This document shows positions 19,783-32,644 of a DNA stretch of 64,000 nt, piece after piece. The stretch covers positions 62,001-126,000 of the forward strand of contig VCJN01001326.1 of NCBI GenBank assembly GCA_006384855.1. Direction: 5' to 3'. The position numbers and the translations under genes were made by a program. The notes beneath the pieces are model-generated. The model was given only the letters and a program-made list of their open reading frames with translations, was not told the DNA's origin and ran no database searches. Source of the DNA: Tetraselmis striata. Its lineage: Eukaryota; Chlorophyta; Chlorodendrophyceae; Chlorodendrales; Chlorodendraceae. The stretch's first letter is position 1. Each line of letters starts with the position of its first letter.

Positions 19783-21244
19783 GGTGGCACGGGGGCGAGC
19801 AGGGCGATATACTCTTCATGCGAAGCGGTCAGCATAAATAGGCGAAGCAGCGAGCGAGGAAGTGCCGAAGAGTGAAAGTGCGCGCGCGGCTGGTGGCTAA
19901 TCACGTACTTTATATCATTGCATCAGTCTCGAGTGGTAATGGTACCTCGGTACCCGGGGCGTCACAATAACATTATCAATGACACTACGATGCATCTGCT
20001 GTTGTATGTAATGCACAACGCGTTTCACATTAATCTTATTGCTGAACAGATTACATGCATATCAACATACATACCACAAATGACATGAAATTCACAAAAG
20101 TACAGATGTGTATAACGGCAAAGATAAATGCAAACTTTTGTGTCAACATCGGTTGACAATACCTGCTCGCGGCGATACCGCAGTACACCGCGGCATCCAT
20201 ACGTAACATTGACCCATGTTGTCAGTATCAGAAAAAATATGTTGTGAGTGTGTAAGGAAAATTAGTGAAGCAGGCATGTGCAAGCATAATGCAGATTGGC
20301 CATGTTTCGTAAGAGAGTATTGCTTAACATTACATTTGGAAACCCCAGACCCAACCGACGCCTATATGTATCATGCGCCTGCCATACTACGCAACTGCTC
20401 CCGCAACATATGGATATGCTCAATTCACACACGCCACGGTTGCTGCGTATATGCTACTACTGCATGGCATCAACACCGCCATCATCCTTATCGAGGGCGG
20501 CGATGTCGTAGGCATGGGAGTGCTTGAAGTAGGAGCACCACCCGTGCCGGGCTGTACTATCAGCATCAGCGCAAAGTGCAGGAAAGCAACAACATGTAAG
20601 ACGCTTCAGCAATAATACATAACACAGGTGGCCCATCACCTGATCATCTGCCTCGGCACAGCGTCACCAGCGGCCCTTTGCCGCCGCCCCCTGCCGGCAA
20701 TGATGATGGCCTCTGTCCATGTATATGTGACAAGTCTGCCATGCACAATCCTGGGCGGGAAGACAAGGTCCTGCTATAAGACAGTGTTGATCGGGCCCTC
20801 CCACACTCCCGTGCTCATAGGCGTTGATAGCACGCATCTCCAACTGCAAACACAATGGGAGGTGAGGTCATCGCGCTGTTTGTGAGGTCGCGCTCAGCGA
20901 CAACCAAATAAGTTACCTTGACCTACAAGCTACGGGCAGCTACGGAGGTATTCTTCGCAGCCTTCATGGACATTGCGGCAGCAAAGGACATCACTCCGTG
21001 CATGAAGTTGCATGACGGCAATTTCCCGATGGATAAAGTGCATGGCAACCTTGACACACTGAGTGCTCAGTGCATGGAGCACTGCAAACATGGAGATCAA
21101 GGAGGGCTCCGCAACGGCAGCAACCAACAGCCCCAGCACCTGCTCAAGTCCGGCAAGGTGATGCTCTCCAGGACTGGCCAAGTCACGCTCATAAATAAAT
21201 TAAAAAACTCGCTCACCCACCTGTTCAGCCACCCACCCGCCGCT

Positions 21245-23683
21245 ATGAGGACCTCCGTCACCGAAGGCGCTCGTGTATCAGCCCGCCGAGGGCCCATGCT
21301 ACCCCTGAGTGGCGACCAGCGTCGGTGCCAGCGTGCTCGGCTGTTCGGCAACGTTACTGAGTCCGTCGGCGAGGGCAAATGGATGGTCCGCTGGGACGAC
21401 GCCCCGGCCGACGTCCAAGAGTCCGGCCAGGCACTCCGCTGCGAGCAAGCTACTGCTGGTCGCACCCCTCCCTCGGCTGCCTCTACGCCACGAGGTCAAG
21501 GGTCTGCCGTCGGCCCTTTCGTGCCGCCCCGCCCTGCCGCTGCTGCTGATGCGAGTGCGAAGGCGCTGGGTGGCAGTCGTGGAACGATCGTTACAGGCAG
21601 TGTCGTTTCCGACACCGGCACCCCCACCGAGATCCCATCCATCCCTGCGACCTCTTCCCCAGCCTCTATCCTAGCGACCCAGCCCCTGCCTGCCGACAAC
21701 CTTGACATGCCTGCCGAGTCACAAGACAGCCAGCCAGGCGTCGAACTCGCCAAGGAGCTGGGCGATAGCTCCGGGGACGAGGAGGCGCCAGAGCAATATG
21801 TCGGCGGCGCCTCACCCGACGACGGCCACGAGGATGCCGCCTGGATCTCCCCCGCTCCTGGCACCACCGTCGTCCTGAAGCAAGGCAGCAAGATTGCAAC
21901 TTGGTCAGTGTTTAACTTAGACAGCGCTGAGGAGATGGCCAAGATGCGAGACACTACTGCCCAGCGAGAGGCGGCTCGTACCTTGCCAGTTGGGTTGCGA
22001 GATGGGCTGCCCATTGGCGTTGGCAGCGTCGACTTGGTTCAGCTCTGGGTTATGATGTACCCATGCGACCTGTCTGCCGACCTGGAGAAGGTCAATGCTG
22101 CTGGCCTGCGCCGTTCATCAACACAAAAGCTGATCAGCATGCATGAGTATGTGAGGTTCTGGGAGCTGGTCATCGCCGGCGCGCTGTACTCTCAGCAAGG
22201 CAGAAATCTGTGGGCTACCAACATCACGTTTGATGGCCTTCGTGACCAGCCTAACTTCCAGCGCTACATGCCCCTTCACCGTTTCAAGTATATCCGGTCG
22301 CTAATCAAGTATGCTAAGGCTGACCTCGACTCTACTGTGAGGGATCCTTGGGCGTGGTTCGCCGTGCTGCAACCGAGTTCAACGCCAACAGCGCGACTAT
22401 CCTGAACGCCGGGATCTTTGCTACTATGGATGAGAGCATGTCCGCCTACCAGCCCAGGGCAACCAAGCTGGGCGGCCTCCCCAACCTGAGCTTCATCTAC
22501 CGGAAGCCCAAGCCGCTGGGCACTGAGATGAAGACAGTATGTGACTGCGACACCGGTGTGATGACCTACATCGAGATCCAGGAGGGGAGGGACCCTATGC
22601 GTGTGAAGCCGCATGCTGCTGAGCACGGTGTGACTACCGCTTGTGTGATGCGCATGGCTGAGACCTGCACCAGCACCGACTCTACCCTGCTGGGCGATGC
22701 GTGGTTCGGGTCTGTGAAGGTATGAACTTCGTCCTTTTACCTCGTGCGTTTATCATGCTGTGATGGGCAAATGCAATTACTAATGTTTCTTACCTGCTAT
22801 GCCGTCCCCCAGGCCGCTGTCCAGGTGGGCAAGATGGGCCGCCACTTCATCGGCGTCGTCAAGACTGGCCATGGTCTGTTCCCAAAGGCCTTCCTGAAGA
22901 GCCACCTGACATCAGCACCGGCAGGCAGCAGGGTTGCTCTCTCAGCGATAGTGGATGGTGTGGATCTCATGGCAGTGGGCTACAAGTACAACATGAGGAA
23001 GGTGTTGTTCTTAGTGGCCACAGCTGGTGCCAGCCCCCTGGAGGATGGCAACCCCTACATACAGCGCTGGGCGGACGACTTCGGCAACACCGTCACTCGG
23101 AGCATCCCCCGCCCGTATGTGCTGTCCAACTACTTTGAGCGCAGCCCCCGCGTCGACAACCACAACCAGTCGCGCCAGCATGATCTCGCGCTGGAGGAGG
23201 CCTGGAATACCCAGGACTGCTGGTTCCGACTCGCGACTACCCTCTGTGGCATCGTCACCACCGACTGCTGGAAGATCACCAAGTTCCACGTCCCGTATGC
23301 CCACCCCTACGCCAGCATGACTATCAAGGACTTCTCGGAGCTGATGGCGAAGGCCCTCATTTACAACGGGCTGGATGGCGACCTGGCGCCATCCCGTCCC
23401 CCCGGCCACCGCCTCGCCATCGCGCCCAAGCGCTACCTGGACACCACCGACCAGCACACCCCTGGCAACCACGGGCGATACGCGAACGGCCGCAGCAAGC
23501 AGTCGAGGGTGCTGCCGTTGCTACCGTGACGAGGGCGAGGAGCACTGGAGCTCGTTCTACTGCGTGCATTGCGGCATCACCTTGTGCATGCCCAGCTCGG
23601 TGCACAGCCGGGACTGCTGGGAGCACCACCTCCACTGCGACGAGACCGCCATCCGCCGCATGAAGCACGCCCGCGCCGGCTAG
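21245..23683 (+). pseudogene. piggyBac-like transposase (DDE_Tnp_1_7 type)
   Basis: From the ATG at 21245 (the frame is open upstream to 20918) the protein begins with a tudor/SH3-like segment (LFGNVTESVGEGKWMVRWDD), then a low-complexity linker, then the piggyBac catalytic domain. Likely catalytic aspartates are in FATMDESMSAY, TLLGDAWFGSV and SPRVDNHNQ. A GT-AG intron at 22720-22812 splits GSVK from AAVQVGK in frame. The C-terminal cysteine-rich finger (RCYRDEGEEHWSSFYCVHC) is typical of the family. Two one-base frame changes, near 22346 and near 23505, interrupt it, so it is probably dead unless they are sequence errors. Confidence 0.85.
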
Positions 23684-24142
23684 GGCGGCACACCCCAAGT
23701 CCGCCGCCCCGGCTACCGCCTGTAGACTCCCATCCCCGTAGTTGACCCGGGCCACTGGCCGCGGGATGGTGTATGAGCTTATATCCTGCCAGTTGAGCTG
23801 GCTGATGTGGTGGGTGGGTATGCTCTGTAGGTCCCGCCCGCAGCGCCCTCTTAGCGGGTACCGAGCGCCCTCGCGCGCCCGCCGAGCGCCCTCGCGCGCC
23901 CGTGTAGCGGGTACCGCCCAGGTACTCGAGGCGGCGGGGCGAAAAGTGCGCAAGGGACTCATATCACGTACCGTTAGCGTACGGGTACTGCCATGGCAGT
24001 CATGGCTCGGCGCGGGTACTCGCGACCACCGCCGGATAGGCGGAGATAAGAGGATATAGGCGCGGTAAGGCGCGGGGTGATACAGAATACAGTAATCGTA
24101 CAGTAAAATTGAGTACGGATACAGTACAAGTACCGTGTTAGT

Positions 24143-24173
24143 CGCGGTTAGGCGGACCCCGTTTCGACGAGTG
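24143..24173 (-). repeat. Right terminal inverted repeat
   Basis: 31 bases, pairs exactly with 18383-18413. Confidence 0.92.
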
Positions 24174-24241
24174 CTAAACGGCCGTCGTAGAGACGCTGCA
24201 AGGGTTTCACTGGTGCCAGTCCTGTCCCGGGGGCGAAAAAA
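24174..24241 (+). repeat. SINE/LINE-tail-like repeat, right half
   Basis: Continues the interrupted repeat from CTAAACGGCCGTCG to a CCCGGGGGCG end followed by an A tail. Confidence 0.85.
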
Positions 24242-25242
24242 AAGCGCGCAGTCAGCGCTGCCGGCAGCATACTTCATCAGCCCACGGCAGCACCCCTGTG
24301 CGACGCAACCGGCCGCCACGCGTTGCTAGCCCCGTCATCCTCGGACCCTACACAGAGTCCCGGCGAGCTGCCCATTCTGTAGCTTGGACACCGGCGAGCC
24401 CAAAACCCCCGCGCGACGAGGCCGATCGGCACGGTTCGACCCGCGGCGCGTCCTCCGCGCCCGGTATGCCGCCGCCGCTGCCGACGAGCATCTGCGACGC
24501 CGCGCGTTGTGACCCCCCCCCCCCCCCCCCCCCCACCCCGTTCCCCGCCTCTCCCAACCCGAATCATCAAATGTCGGCGAGCTACGAAGGAATTTCTGTG
24601 CTGCAACCCTACAGCGCATGGTTCAAGAACAGTGGGTGGAGGTATGGAATCAGCGTCATAGCGTCGTCGTACCCGTAGGGTATGCAGGGTTTTGCCACAA
24701 TGCCCTTATACCCACCACGGCGATACAGCAGGAGAGAGCGAGAGGTGTCGGAGTAAAAACATATATTTGTGACATGGTACTAGGCTACATAAATAGCGCA
24801 GTTCAGAGGGGAGGCGCATTACTGAGCCATATATGTGACAGGGCATGCCCCGCGCGCCAAAACATATCAGACGGTCCTGGGAACTGCTCACTTGCATTAG
24901 TCGTTATTAGCAAGGCGGCCGCAACCAGCAGGTAAAAACACGTCAACGAATAATAGGGAATATCAATACTTCATCAGTGCAGTCGTACAGTAGTCCCGGT
25001 CCAGAATGGAAACCTATTTTGCCCAATCAGCTCGCGGGAGGGGGGGGGGGTCCAAATCCTGCATGCGGTCTTCCACGGTTCCACCGTTCAATGTAGGCTA
25101 CACAATTCGTTCTCATCTCGTTAGTCATCGCAAATCGTTCGGTATTACGATGATCATTTTGTATCTCGAGGTGCATCTTTACAATTTTACGAGTACACTG
25201 TTACAATGTACCTGGTACCAAAGCTGGCAACATGCACAAAGT
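24242..25242. other. No gene recognised
   Basis: GC-rich stretch with a poly-C run at about 24510-24533, then mixed sequence. The minus-strand ORF across the poly-C is mostly poly-glycine and not credible. Confidence 0.5.
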
Positions 25243-25503
25243 ATGGCTGCACCCTGCCCGCAGCGCAGAATCGCAGATACCCGTGACATGACAAATCCCC
25301 GGCCTGCCAAGTGGCCGCTGGCGGCCGCTACTCCCGCCCGAAGCATGAGCACCTCGGAGGCGCTTCAGCAGCTTGGCCGGCTCATCCAAGAGAAGGCCAC
25401 AGTGGAGAGGCTCGCCAGAGCGCTGCACGACCCAGCCGTCGACCTGCGTCTGATTCCGGTGCGACCGCACGCGATCGCAGCACTCACCCCATGGCGCTAT
25501 TAG
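25243..25503 (+). CDS. Hypothetical ORF, 86 residues
   Basis: Starts at an ATG and includes a helical segment (SEALQQLGRLIQEKATVERL). There is no recognised family and no second copy for support. Confidence 0.3.
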   Translation: MAAPCPQRRIADTRDMTNPRPAKWPLAAATPARSMSTSEALQQLGRLIQEKATVERLARALHDPAVDLRLIPVRPHAIAALTPWRY

Positions 25504-26566
25504 CCCGCGATCCGCTCTTATCCGTGCACCCATCTTCACACAGATACCGCGCCGTGTTGTGACGTGCACATCATCCATGACACCCTCTCCACAGGCCGAA
25601 GACACGGCCTCAATAATACGCGATCATCCTTATTACTAGCGCGCATGTGGGAGTCAATTTGAGACGACGGCGGTGCCTGGCCGTGTTTAAATTTGCCACC
25701 CTTCTAGCGTTGCTGGAAGAAACTGCTTGCCATAAACCCGATTGCTCGAGTACTCGTACTACCATGACGACATATTACACGTGCGCGGTACTCATCGCAC
25801 TTATAACGCGTATGTTTGTATGATATATTTACATGTTTGCATCAATCCTTGATGTAACCTTATCGTAGTGCTTTGGTCCGCATGATTCATGTATTGCTGT
25901 ATACTTACAAACAATGTGCGCAAATGGGCAACACAAGAAAAAATCTCCGTAGTGCTTACCAAAATCTATTCGTAATTCACATTGAGATGTATCGGTCAGC
26001 AGTTCTCTTAAGAAGTCCAAATCATGGAGACAGCTTTAATTTATATTATATTTCTAACTGCCGCGCTGGCATCCTGATACATTAACAAAATCATCAAGAC
26101 ATTTTCTAGTTATATTATATTTCAAATTCCGGCACTTGCATCTAAATAGATCGGCGAGTTCGAAGTTCGGCAACATGGCATTGGCAGGGGCGCGCGCGCG
26201 CAGAGTGGGGAGGTCGACAGCAGCGTGTGGTGGAGCACAAGGCAAATCCTACGGCAACGCTGGCTTATCATTGGATGGGTGGTTGCGGAGCCGGTGCCTG
26301 CCGACGTGGTGTTTGGGGGGCTGTGCGTATGAGTGGCCCAAGGAGGGTCCGGCGAGACGTTTGGCACGCTCTCAGCTCCCACCCAGCTGTGCCCCGGTGT
26401 CACTGCGCACCTTAATTTTAGGGCTTGTATTCTAGGGTTCAAGATAATAACAGGGTTTTAAACCCTAAATCCCAAACCCTAGACCCTGAGGCGCTGATCT
26501 GTCGCTCTGACAGCCCGGCAGCGTGTCATCACGCTTTTCACCGGCCTCTGACCGCCGGCTCTGCTA
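25504..26566. other. AT-richer stretch, no gene recognised
   Basis: Lower GC than its surroundings. At 26410-26490 CCCTAAA/TTAGGG-like words cluster (ACCCTAAATCCCAAACCCTA). Confidence 0.5.
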
Positions 26567-27346
26567 ATGCGCACCCAGGGTGAGCTGGCGTTCATCGCCA
26601 TCTGCAGCGACAACGCCAACGCGCTCGCTCTGCTCGTCGAGAAGCTGCATATCTCCGGCGTTGAGGTGTACCTGGAAGGAGGACCGCCCTGCACGAGGCG
26701 GTGCTCCACCGCTGCCCGGGCGTCATCGACTGGCTGCTCTTGCATGGTTTCAAGCACGGCAGCGATCTCTGGTTGAGGGAGGAGGCGGGTGGCGCGACGC
26801 CGCCGCTCCAGTCGGTGCGCGAGCGTTATGTGGAGGGGGTGGAGGCCATGTGCGACAGCGACGTAGCGGATGATCTCTCCAGATTCGGAACGGATGCGGC
26901 TCAAGGCGGAGCGGTCTGCCGGGCCTACCGGGAGGCGACGCAGGGGCTGTCGGACGCCTCTGCCGGGAGGAAGGTCCACAGGCGGCTGAAGCGCATGCTG
27001 CGCGCCATGGAGAGGCTGCTCCGGGTCATGGGCCTCTACGATGTCGACACGGCTGTCCGGGACCCGCGGAGCCTTAGCAGTTGCCGGACCCAAACGTGGG
27101 AGTGCAAGCTGGGCGAAGTCTGGCGCAGGGCGGAGGCTCAGCCGTGGTGGGAGAGGTTCCAGGTGCAGCGCCAGGCCGGGTCCGCAGGAGGAGTGGGCCG
27201 AGTTTGTGGCCATCAAGAGCGCCGTCAACGCGGCGCAACCCGGGGTGGTGGAGTGGCTGCTGGACGTCTGGGGCGTCGATTTCGAGGCCGCCCAGCTGCG
27301 GGACCCGGTGTACTCCCTCTCGGACTATGCGTGCGGCGGGGGGGGA
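26567..27346 (+). CDS. Ankyrin-like repeat protein, fragment
   Basis: Helical repeat units of ankyrin type are visible in changing frames: ELAFIAICSDNANALALLVE, then TALHEAVLHRCPGVIDWLLL, and finally FVAIKSAVNAAQPGVVEWLL. The frame changes near 26685 and again between 27100 and 27190, so either short introns or indels intervene. The 3' end abuts a possible donor (GGAG before GTAAAC at about 27347). No downstream exon was recognised; it may be a broken or partial gene. Ankyrin units mediate protein contacts; no specific role can be assigned. Confidence 0.5.
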
Positions 27347-27594
27347 GGTAAACGATGTGTACCCACAACAACCCAACACATGGAATACCATGCTGGCGCC
27401 CGGCAAGCGGACCCGCGCATGCACGAGGGACCATGCAGTATTGCATGGTGGGACATCCTGGCCAACACGCTAGATGAGCGGGAACAGACACATGTTAACA
27501 GTAGAGCGTCGCCGCATAACGAAACGCCCAATCATCAGCTCGCCCAATGATGCCAGCCGGCAAAAGGCATGGCCATTAGTGGTATACATATATT

Positions 27595-27632
27595 ATATAG
27601 ACATACATATATATATATATAGACATACATAC

Positions 27633-27680
<48 letters not shown>
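27595..27680. repeat. Compound (TA)n/(GT)n microsatellite
   Basis: Alternating TATA/ACATACAT followed by about 23 GT repeats. Confidence 0.95.
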
Positions 27681-27683
<3 letters not shown>

Positions 27684-27699
27684 CAATCCCGGCAATAGT

Positions 27700-28389
27700 C
27701 GTGCAATTTGCGAATATTACATGCCACGCTGGAAAGAGTAGCTCTCGTGGCACAACATGAGGGGCCCACTTGGAGGCATTTTGGGGCATGTCGGATTGCA
27801 CGGGTGTGGTATTCGGCACAGTGGGTTAAGTGCGCAAGGGCGTGCACTGCACGGTGCGCGTTACCGCATGCTTGGCAGCGGATCGGGACGCCCTCTCATT
27901 GCGGGGCACTCGGAGCACAACTCGGGCTCACCAGGAGGCCTTACTCGCAAGAGATTTCCTCGGGGTGCTGAGCTTGGTGGCGGCTCGAGAGCGCGTTCGC
28001 TGCCCCACCAGACGCCGCAGATTCGTCTGTCATGTCCCGTTGTTAGTGCGGTCATCATGGACCACCCTCGCACACACGTGCACGGGTGGCCTCGGACTCT
28101 CAGCCGGGCGTGCATCATCCATCCGTCGTGCCTCGTGCTGGCTGCGGGCCGCTTGTGGATCTCCTAGTCATGTTGCTTTTAGCGATGGATTTGATAATGA
28201 CATCTTGTAAATCACTCGGGTAGTTTGCTGGAAGACATCGTATACATGCAACTATGACGAGGGTGTATGCCCGGATAGGTATACGATGTCTATGTGTATA
28301 TACTATTCACTGCGGGCGTCTCCCGGCAGATCATCATCCCACAGGTAGCTCGTGGGCGAGCCCCATCCATCCTCGCTGGGTGTCGCAGC
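27700..28389. other. 3' flank of the helicase gene, no gene seen
   Basis: Only shadow ORFs are present. Polyadenylation of the minus-strand helicase transcript should fall here, but no clear AATAAA-type site stands out. Confidence 0.45.
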
Positions 28390-30581
28390 TCAGAGAGGTT
28401 GTCGCCGAGCCATTGACGCAATGGATGCCAGACCGAGCGGAGGCAGCAGGGGCGGGGGCACGGCTGCGTCCGCGCCGCAGCCGCTGCCGTCGTCGGTGGT
28501 CCAGTCGCTGCTGCGGCCGCTGCTGTCCCCGCCGCCGCTGTCGTCGTCGTCGCTGGCGCGGGAGAGCGGCGAGCCTGGTCCGCAGCCGGGCGGGGCCAGC
28601 GTGAGCCAACGCCAGTGCTTCCCCTTCTGCTCCCGATTGTTCAGCGGCGGGCGCGCCGCCACCCGCTCCGCGCCCGCCTGCAGCCGCTGGATGGCCTGCG
28701 CGGAGAGAGAGAGAGAGAGCGGGAGGAGAGAGAGGGGGGGGGGGGGGAGGGCACGTTAGTCGCTGCACCCCTTGTCGCGACCACCCCCCCCCCCCCCCCC
28801 CCCGGCTTTTGCGCTGCTCCGAGCTCCGAAACCACCTCCCCAGATACCTAGGCCCAACTTTGCCACCACGAATGGAGGCGAACCGCACAGACGGGCTCTT
28901 GCTGAGGGTCGGAGGCGCACGCTCCAGATCAATCAGGGTTTGCATAGGTCTAGTGATTGACTATCTGTAAATCTTAATTCTGTATGTGTAGGAGGAGGCC
29001 TGTGCTTACTCGTAGTAAGGCCGGATCGGTGGTGGGTAAAGTGGGGAAGGGGGGGGGGGGGGGGAGGGGGTTGTAATGGGCACCGGCCTGCAGCAGGGCG
29101 TCCGGGTCCGGGAGCGAGCCGAGCAGCGCGGCCCCGATCGTGGCGCGCAGCCCCTCCACCGCCGCGAGCTCCTCCTCGCCCATCCAGGCGGGGCTCAGCG
29201 GCAGCGGGCGCCCGCCCACCATGAGCCCGCCCACGCGCAGCGGCCGCACGCCCCCGCCTTCACCGTCGCCATCACCGCCCCCGCCGCCGTCGCTCTCCGC
29301 CATGAGGCGGCGCTCCACGCACACGCGCAGCTCCGGCGGAGCCGGCACGCTGGCCAACACCTGAGGGCGCAGCGGCGGAAGGCACCGCGGCGTCACGCTC
29401 CCACACCACACCACACCACACCACTGTGCACGGGCGGTGCCGATTTGTTTTGGGGTTCGAAACCCTTAGACCCTAGACCCTAGGGGGTGGAGAGCACCGC
29501 GCTGTACACAGAGAAACACAAATTCTGAGTAGGGTTAAGTGCGTAGGGTATAGGGTGGCCTAAAGTATGTGTAGGGTATAGGGACCCTAAATACCCTAAG
29601 CCCCCTCCCGCCCCCCCGCCCCCCCCCCCCCCCTACGGGTATGCATGAGGCGGCCGCAGCAGGGAGGCCGCTTTTCGATGCGAAACGGGTACGGCCGATG
29701 CACCGACAGATAGGAGCTTCGAATGGGCCTGAGGGCAACCTTTCAAAGAATGTTCGCCATGATTCTGCAATAGTTTCGTCTGCATATGACCTGAAGCAGG
29801 CAGGTGAGTGCTCGCTTTGTCGCGTCGGGACAACTACCTGTACCTGCGTACGAACTCTCTTTATGGTATTTAGGGTTTGCGTGAACCCTGAGGATGCCGC
29901 GAAAACCCCGCGAGGCCCATGTTGCGTGCCAGGGAATGAACCCATGGCGGGGAGGAAGCTGTGGGTGTTTTTCCGTCCCCGGTACAGGACTGGCAACAGT
30001 GAAACCCTTGCAGCGTCTCTACGACGGCCGTTTAGTCAGGGATCCATTTACGGAAAGCCCTGGGTAGGCGACGCTCCGTTACAGTCAATGAGTAAATTGC
30101 CGGAGCATTCTGCAACACTAATTAGGGGCTAGTGACTGAATTTCCAACCGGTGTGGGTGTTCGGGTCGGGGGGCGCACCATCATGAGGCCCAGCGCGCCT
30201 CGCGAGGGCAGCAGGCTGACAGCGGCTGCCCGCAGCGCGCCGCTCTCGCGCACGTCCACAAAGCCGGCCGCCACCGCCCAGTAGCCGCCGCACCGGGGCG
30301 GCGCCGCCCCGCCGCCTCGGCCGTTGTCGGCAGCGGCGAAGAGCGGCGCGCGCCAGCCCGGCGCCGCGGGCCGGCCGCATGCCAGCGCCGCCCATCGTAG
30401 GCCGCCCGCCCAGTCCAGCCGGCCGGCGTTCACCTCCGCCTCCTCCGCCTCCGCGGCGCCCGGCGGAGCGGGGTGCGCCGGGTTAGGCAGCCGAAGCCGG
30501 AACAGCCGGCCGTTGCCCGCCGCCACCAGCAGCTTGGCAGTGCCGGGCAGGTCCCCCAGCAGCTCTGTTTACCGGGGAAGG

Positions 30582-30616
<35 letters not shown>

Positions 30617-30853
30617 CAAACTAGCAAGCCCTAACATACCCTACATAAACACGACCTGTGCAGGCCCGACGACACTCGCCTCGGCAGGGCTGCCACCAGG
30701 CGGGCCCCGTGATATGGCGGCTTAAGTTTTTTTCAAGTGTCCGTATTTAGGGTTTTGGGTTTCTAAAACCGTTTCTAAAACCTTAAAACGTTTCTAAAAC
30801 CCTAAAACTTGGTCGGGTAGGTGTCCGCCTGCTGTTTTCCTTCAGGCCCGCGC

Positions 30854-30895
<42 letters not shown>

Positions 30896-31529
30896 CCCGC
30901 CCTCTCGGTTGCTGTAGCGGGCCCTGCTTGGCGGGGAGGAAGACCCCCGGGTAGGCGCCAGTGGGCCCCGTGGCGGCGGGTGCGGGCGGGTGGGTGGGTG
31001 CCGCCATTGTGCAGCGGCTGCCTCGCGACGCCTGACTGAGGCTCCCCGGCAAAGCTCTTCACCCACAAAACACCAACGGACGGCGCCGCAGTCCACTACC
31101 ATGTCCGTGTACTTTGCGCCCCTTGGGCCCAATCAATCCTCTGGCGCATCAAAAACACCGGGACGGCGCGCCCGGTGCATCGAGGAGATGCGGTCGGGTC
31201 CGGCGTTGATGCGGCGGCCGAGTCGGGACTTGACGAAATGACACCATTTTATCCTCGTTGCATTCTCAAGCCGCCACGCCGGCGACCCCGCTCGACGCGT
31301 CCAATCTCGACTGTACATCGATTTCACAGCTCGGCCCCCATCAATACTGACTATTGGGCGGCGGGGTGCGGGGCGCCGCCGTCGTCACCTGATTCGCCGC
31401 CTCCGCCGGCGCCGTCCGCCCCCTCCTCGGAGAACTCCACCAGCGCCTCCCCGCCGCTGCCGACGACGCAGCGCGACACCGCCGGCGCACCGACCGCGTG
31501 CTGTACCAGCCGCTGCACCTGCGGCGCGC

Positions 31530-31578
<49 letters not shown>

Positions 31579-32611
31579 GCAGGCTCGCTCAGCCCCCCTT
31601 TGCCCCAACGGTGTGGATGCCCGGCCATGTGTGTTCCGTGTCGAGAGAGATTTACAGGTTGTTGTCGCTCCTGCGGGTTGCAACCCACCCCGGCTAGAGA
31701 TGGATGCACTCCCTCTCGACCAATTGCTGGTCGAGGTAACGGGTGAACGTCGTAGGGGCACTTGATGGGAGAGGGCGATCATGAAAGGATAGCAAGTATC
31801 CCGCAGGCCTGGATGTGGAACATTACCTTAATATTATCCCATAATGCACCCACGTTCCGGCCTACACCTGCACCCAGACATACACATAAACACATGCTCC
31901 GGCCCATACACATTATTCACCTATCTATACGTACCTAGATAAAGAAACACACTGACGATGTGAAGTGTCAGATGTAGCGCATGGTATCGGTAGTATTGGC
32001 AGGGTTGTGTTCGCTAGCCCCTCCACTGGGCGAAGATCTCACCCTTTTTAACCGCATGCAGCCCCCCCCCCCCCCCCCCCCCCGCCACACACACCAGATG
32101 CTGCTGCAGGTGTTGCAGGAAGGCAGTGAGGTTGTGTGTGTGTGTGTGTGTGGTGGTGGGGGGGGGGGGGGGGCGATGCCTTGGCGGCATCCCGTAGGCG
32201 CGGGGGCAGCAGGCGCAGACGCAGCGTGCGCGAGGGCGCCATCCCCTGCCCCGCAAGCCGCTTCACCAGCGACGGGTGCGGCGCCTCGCGCTGCCCTGCC
32301 ATCACGCCGCCCGCGAAGGAGGCGGCCAGCAGCGCGCGCAGTAGGTCCGCGTCCGCGCAGAACAGCGGCGGCGCGGCGGCGGAGGCGGAGGCGGCCCGGC
32401 GCCCCCGCGCGCGGCCGGCCAGCCACCCCAGGCGTCCCTCCTGGGCGGCGCTCAGCGCCCAGCTGCCGCTGCCCTCCGCACCGCCGCCGCCCCCGGGGCC
32501 GTGCCGCCTCGGCCGCCTCGCCCTCCTTTCCCGCGAGAGCGGTGCGCCGCAGCCAGCACGCGCACTGCCAGCTCCGCCACCAGGCTGTCAAATTGGCGCA
32601 GCCTGCGGGAC

Positions 32612-32644
<33 letters not shown>

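Larger units (their letters stand above)
18383..24173 (+). mobile_element. piggyBac-like DNA transposon, 5.8 kb, nested in a SINE-like repeat
   Basis: A perfect 31-bp terminal inverted repeat (starting CACTCGTCGAAACGGGGTCC) lies at 18383-18413 and 24143-24173. Outside it the two halves of one SINE-like repeat continue, so the insertion point is exact. Compared with uninterrupted copies only CT is present on both sides, suggesting a 2-bp duplication and not TTAA. Inside is a piggyBac-family transposase on the plus strand, with two one-base frameshifts, and a small minus-strand ORF pair near the left end. Assignment of the transposase to these ends is by enclosure. Confidence 0.85.

Noticed and set aside
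22330-22360. Programmed frameshift in the piggyBac-like transposase.
   Set aside because: A lost G in a short G run explains it, and a second unrelated one-base change occurs near 23505; no slippery-site arrangement is evident.
24277-24606. Minus-strand ORF with poly-glycine.
   Set aside because: Driven by the poly-C tract and high GC; no domain or splice support.
26440-26490. True telomere or chromosome end.
   Set aside because: The CCCTAAA words are few, degenerate and internal, with genes on both sides.
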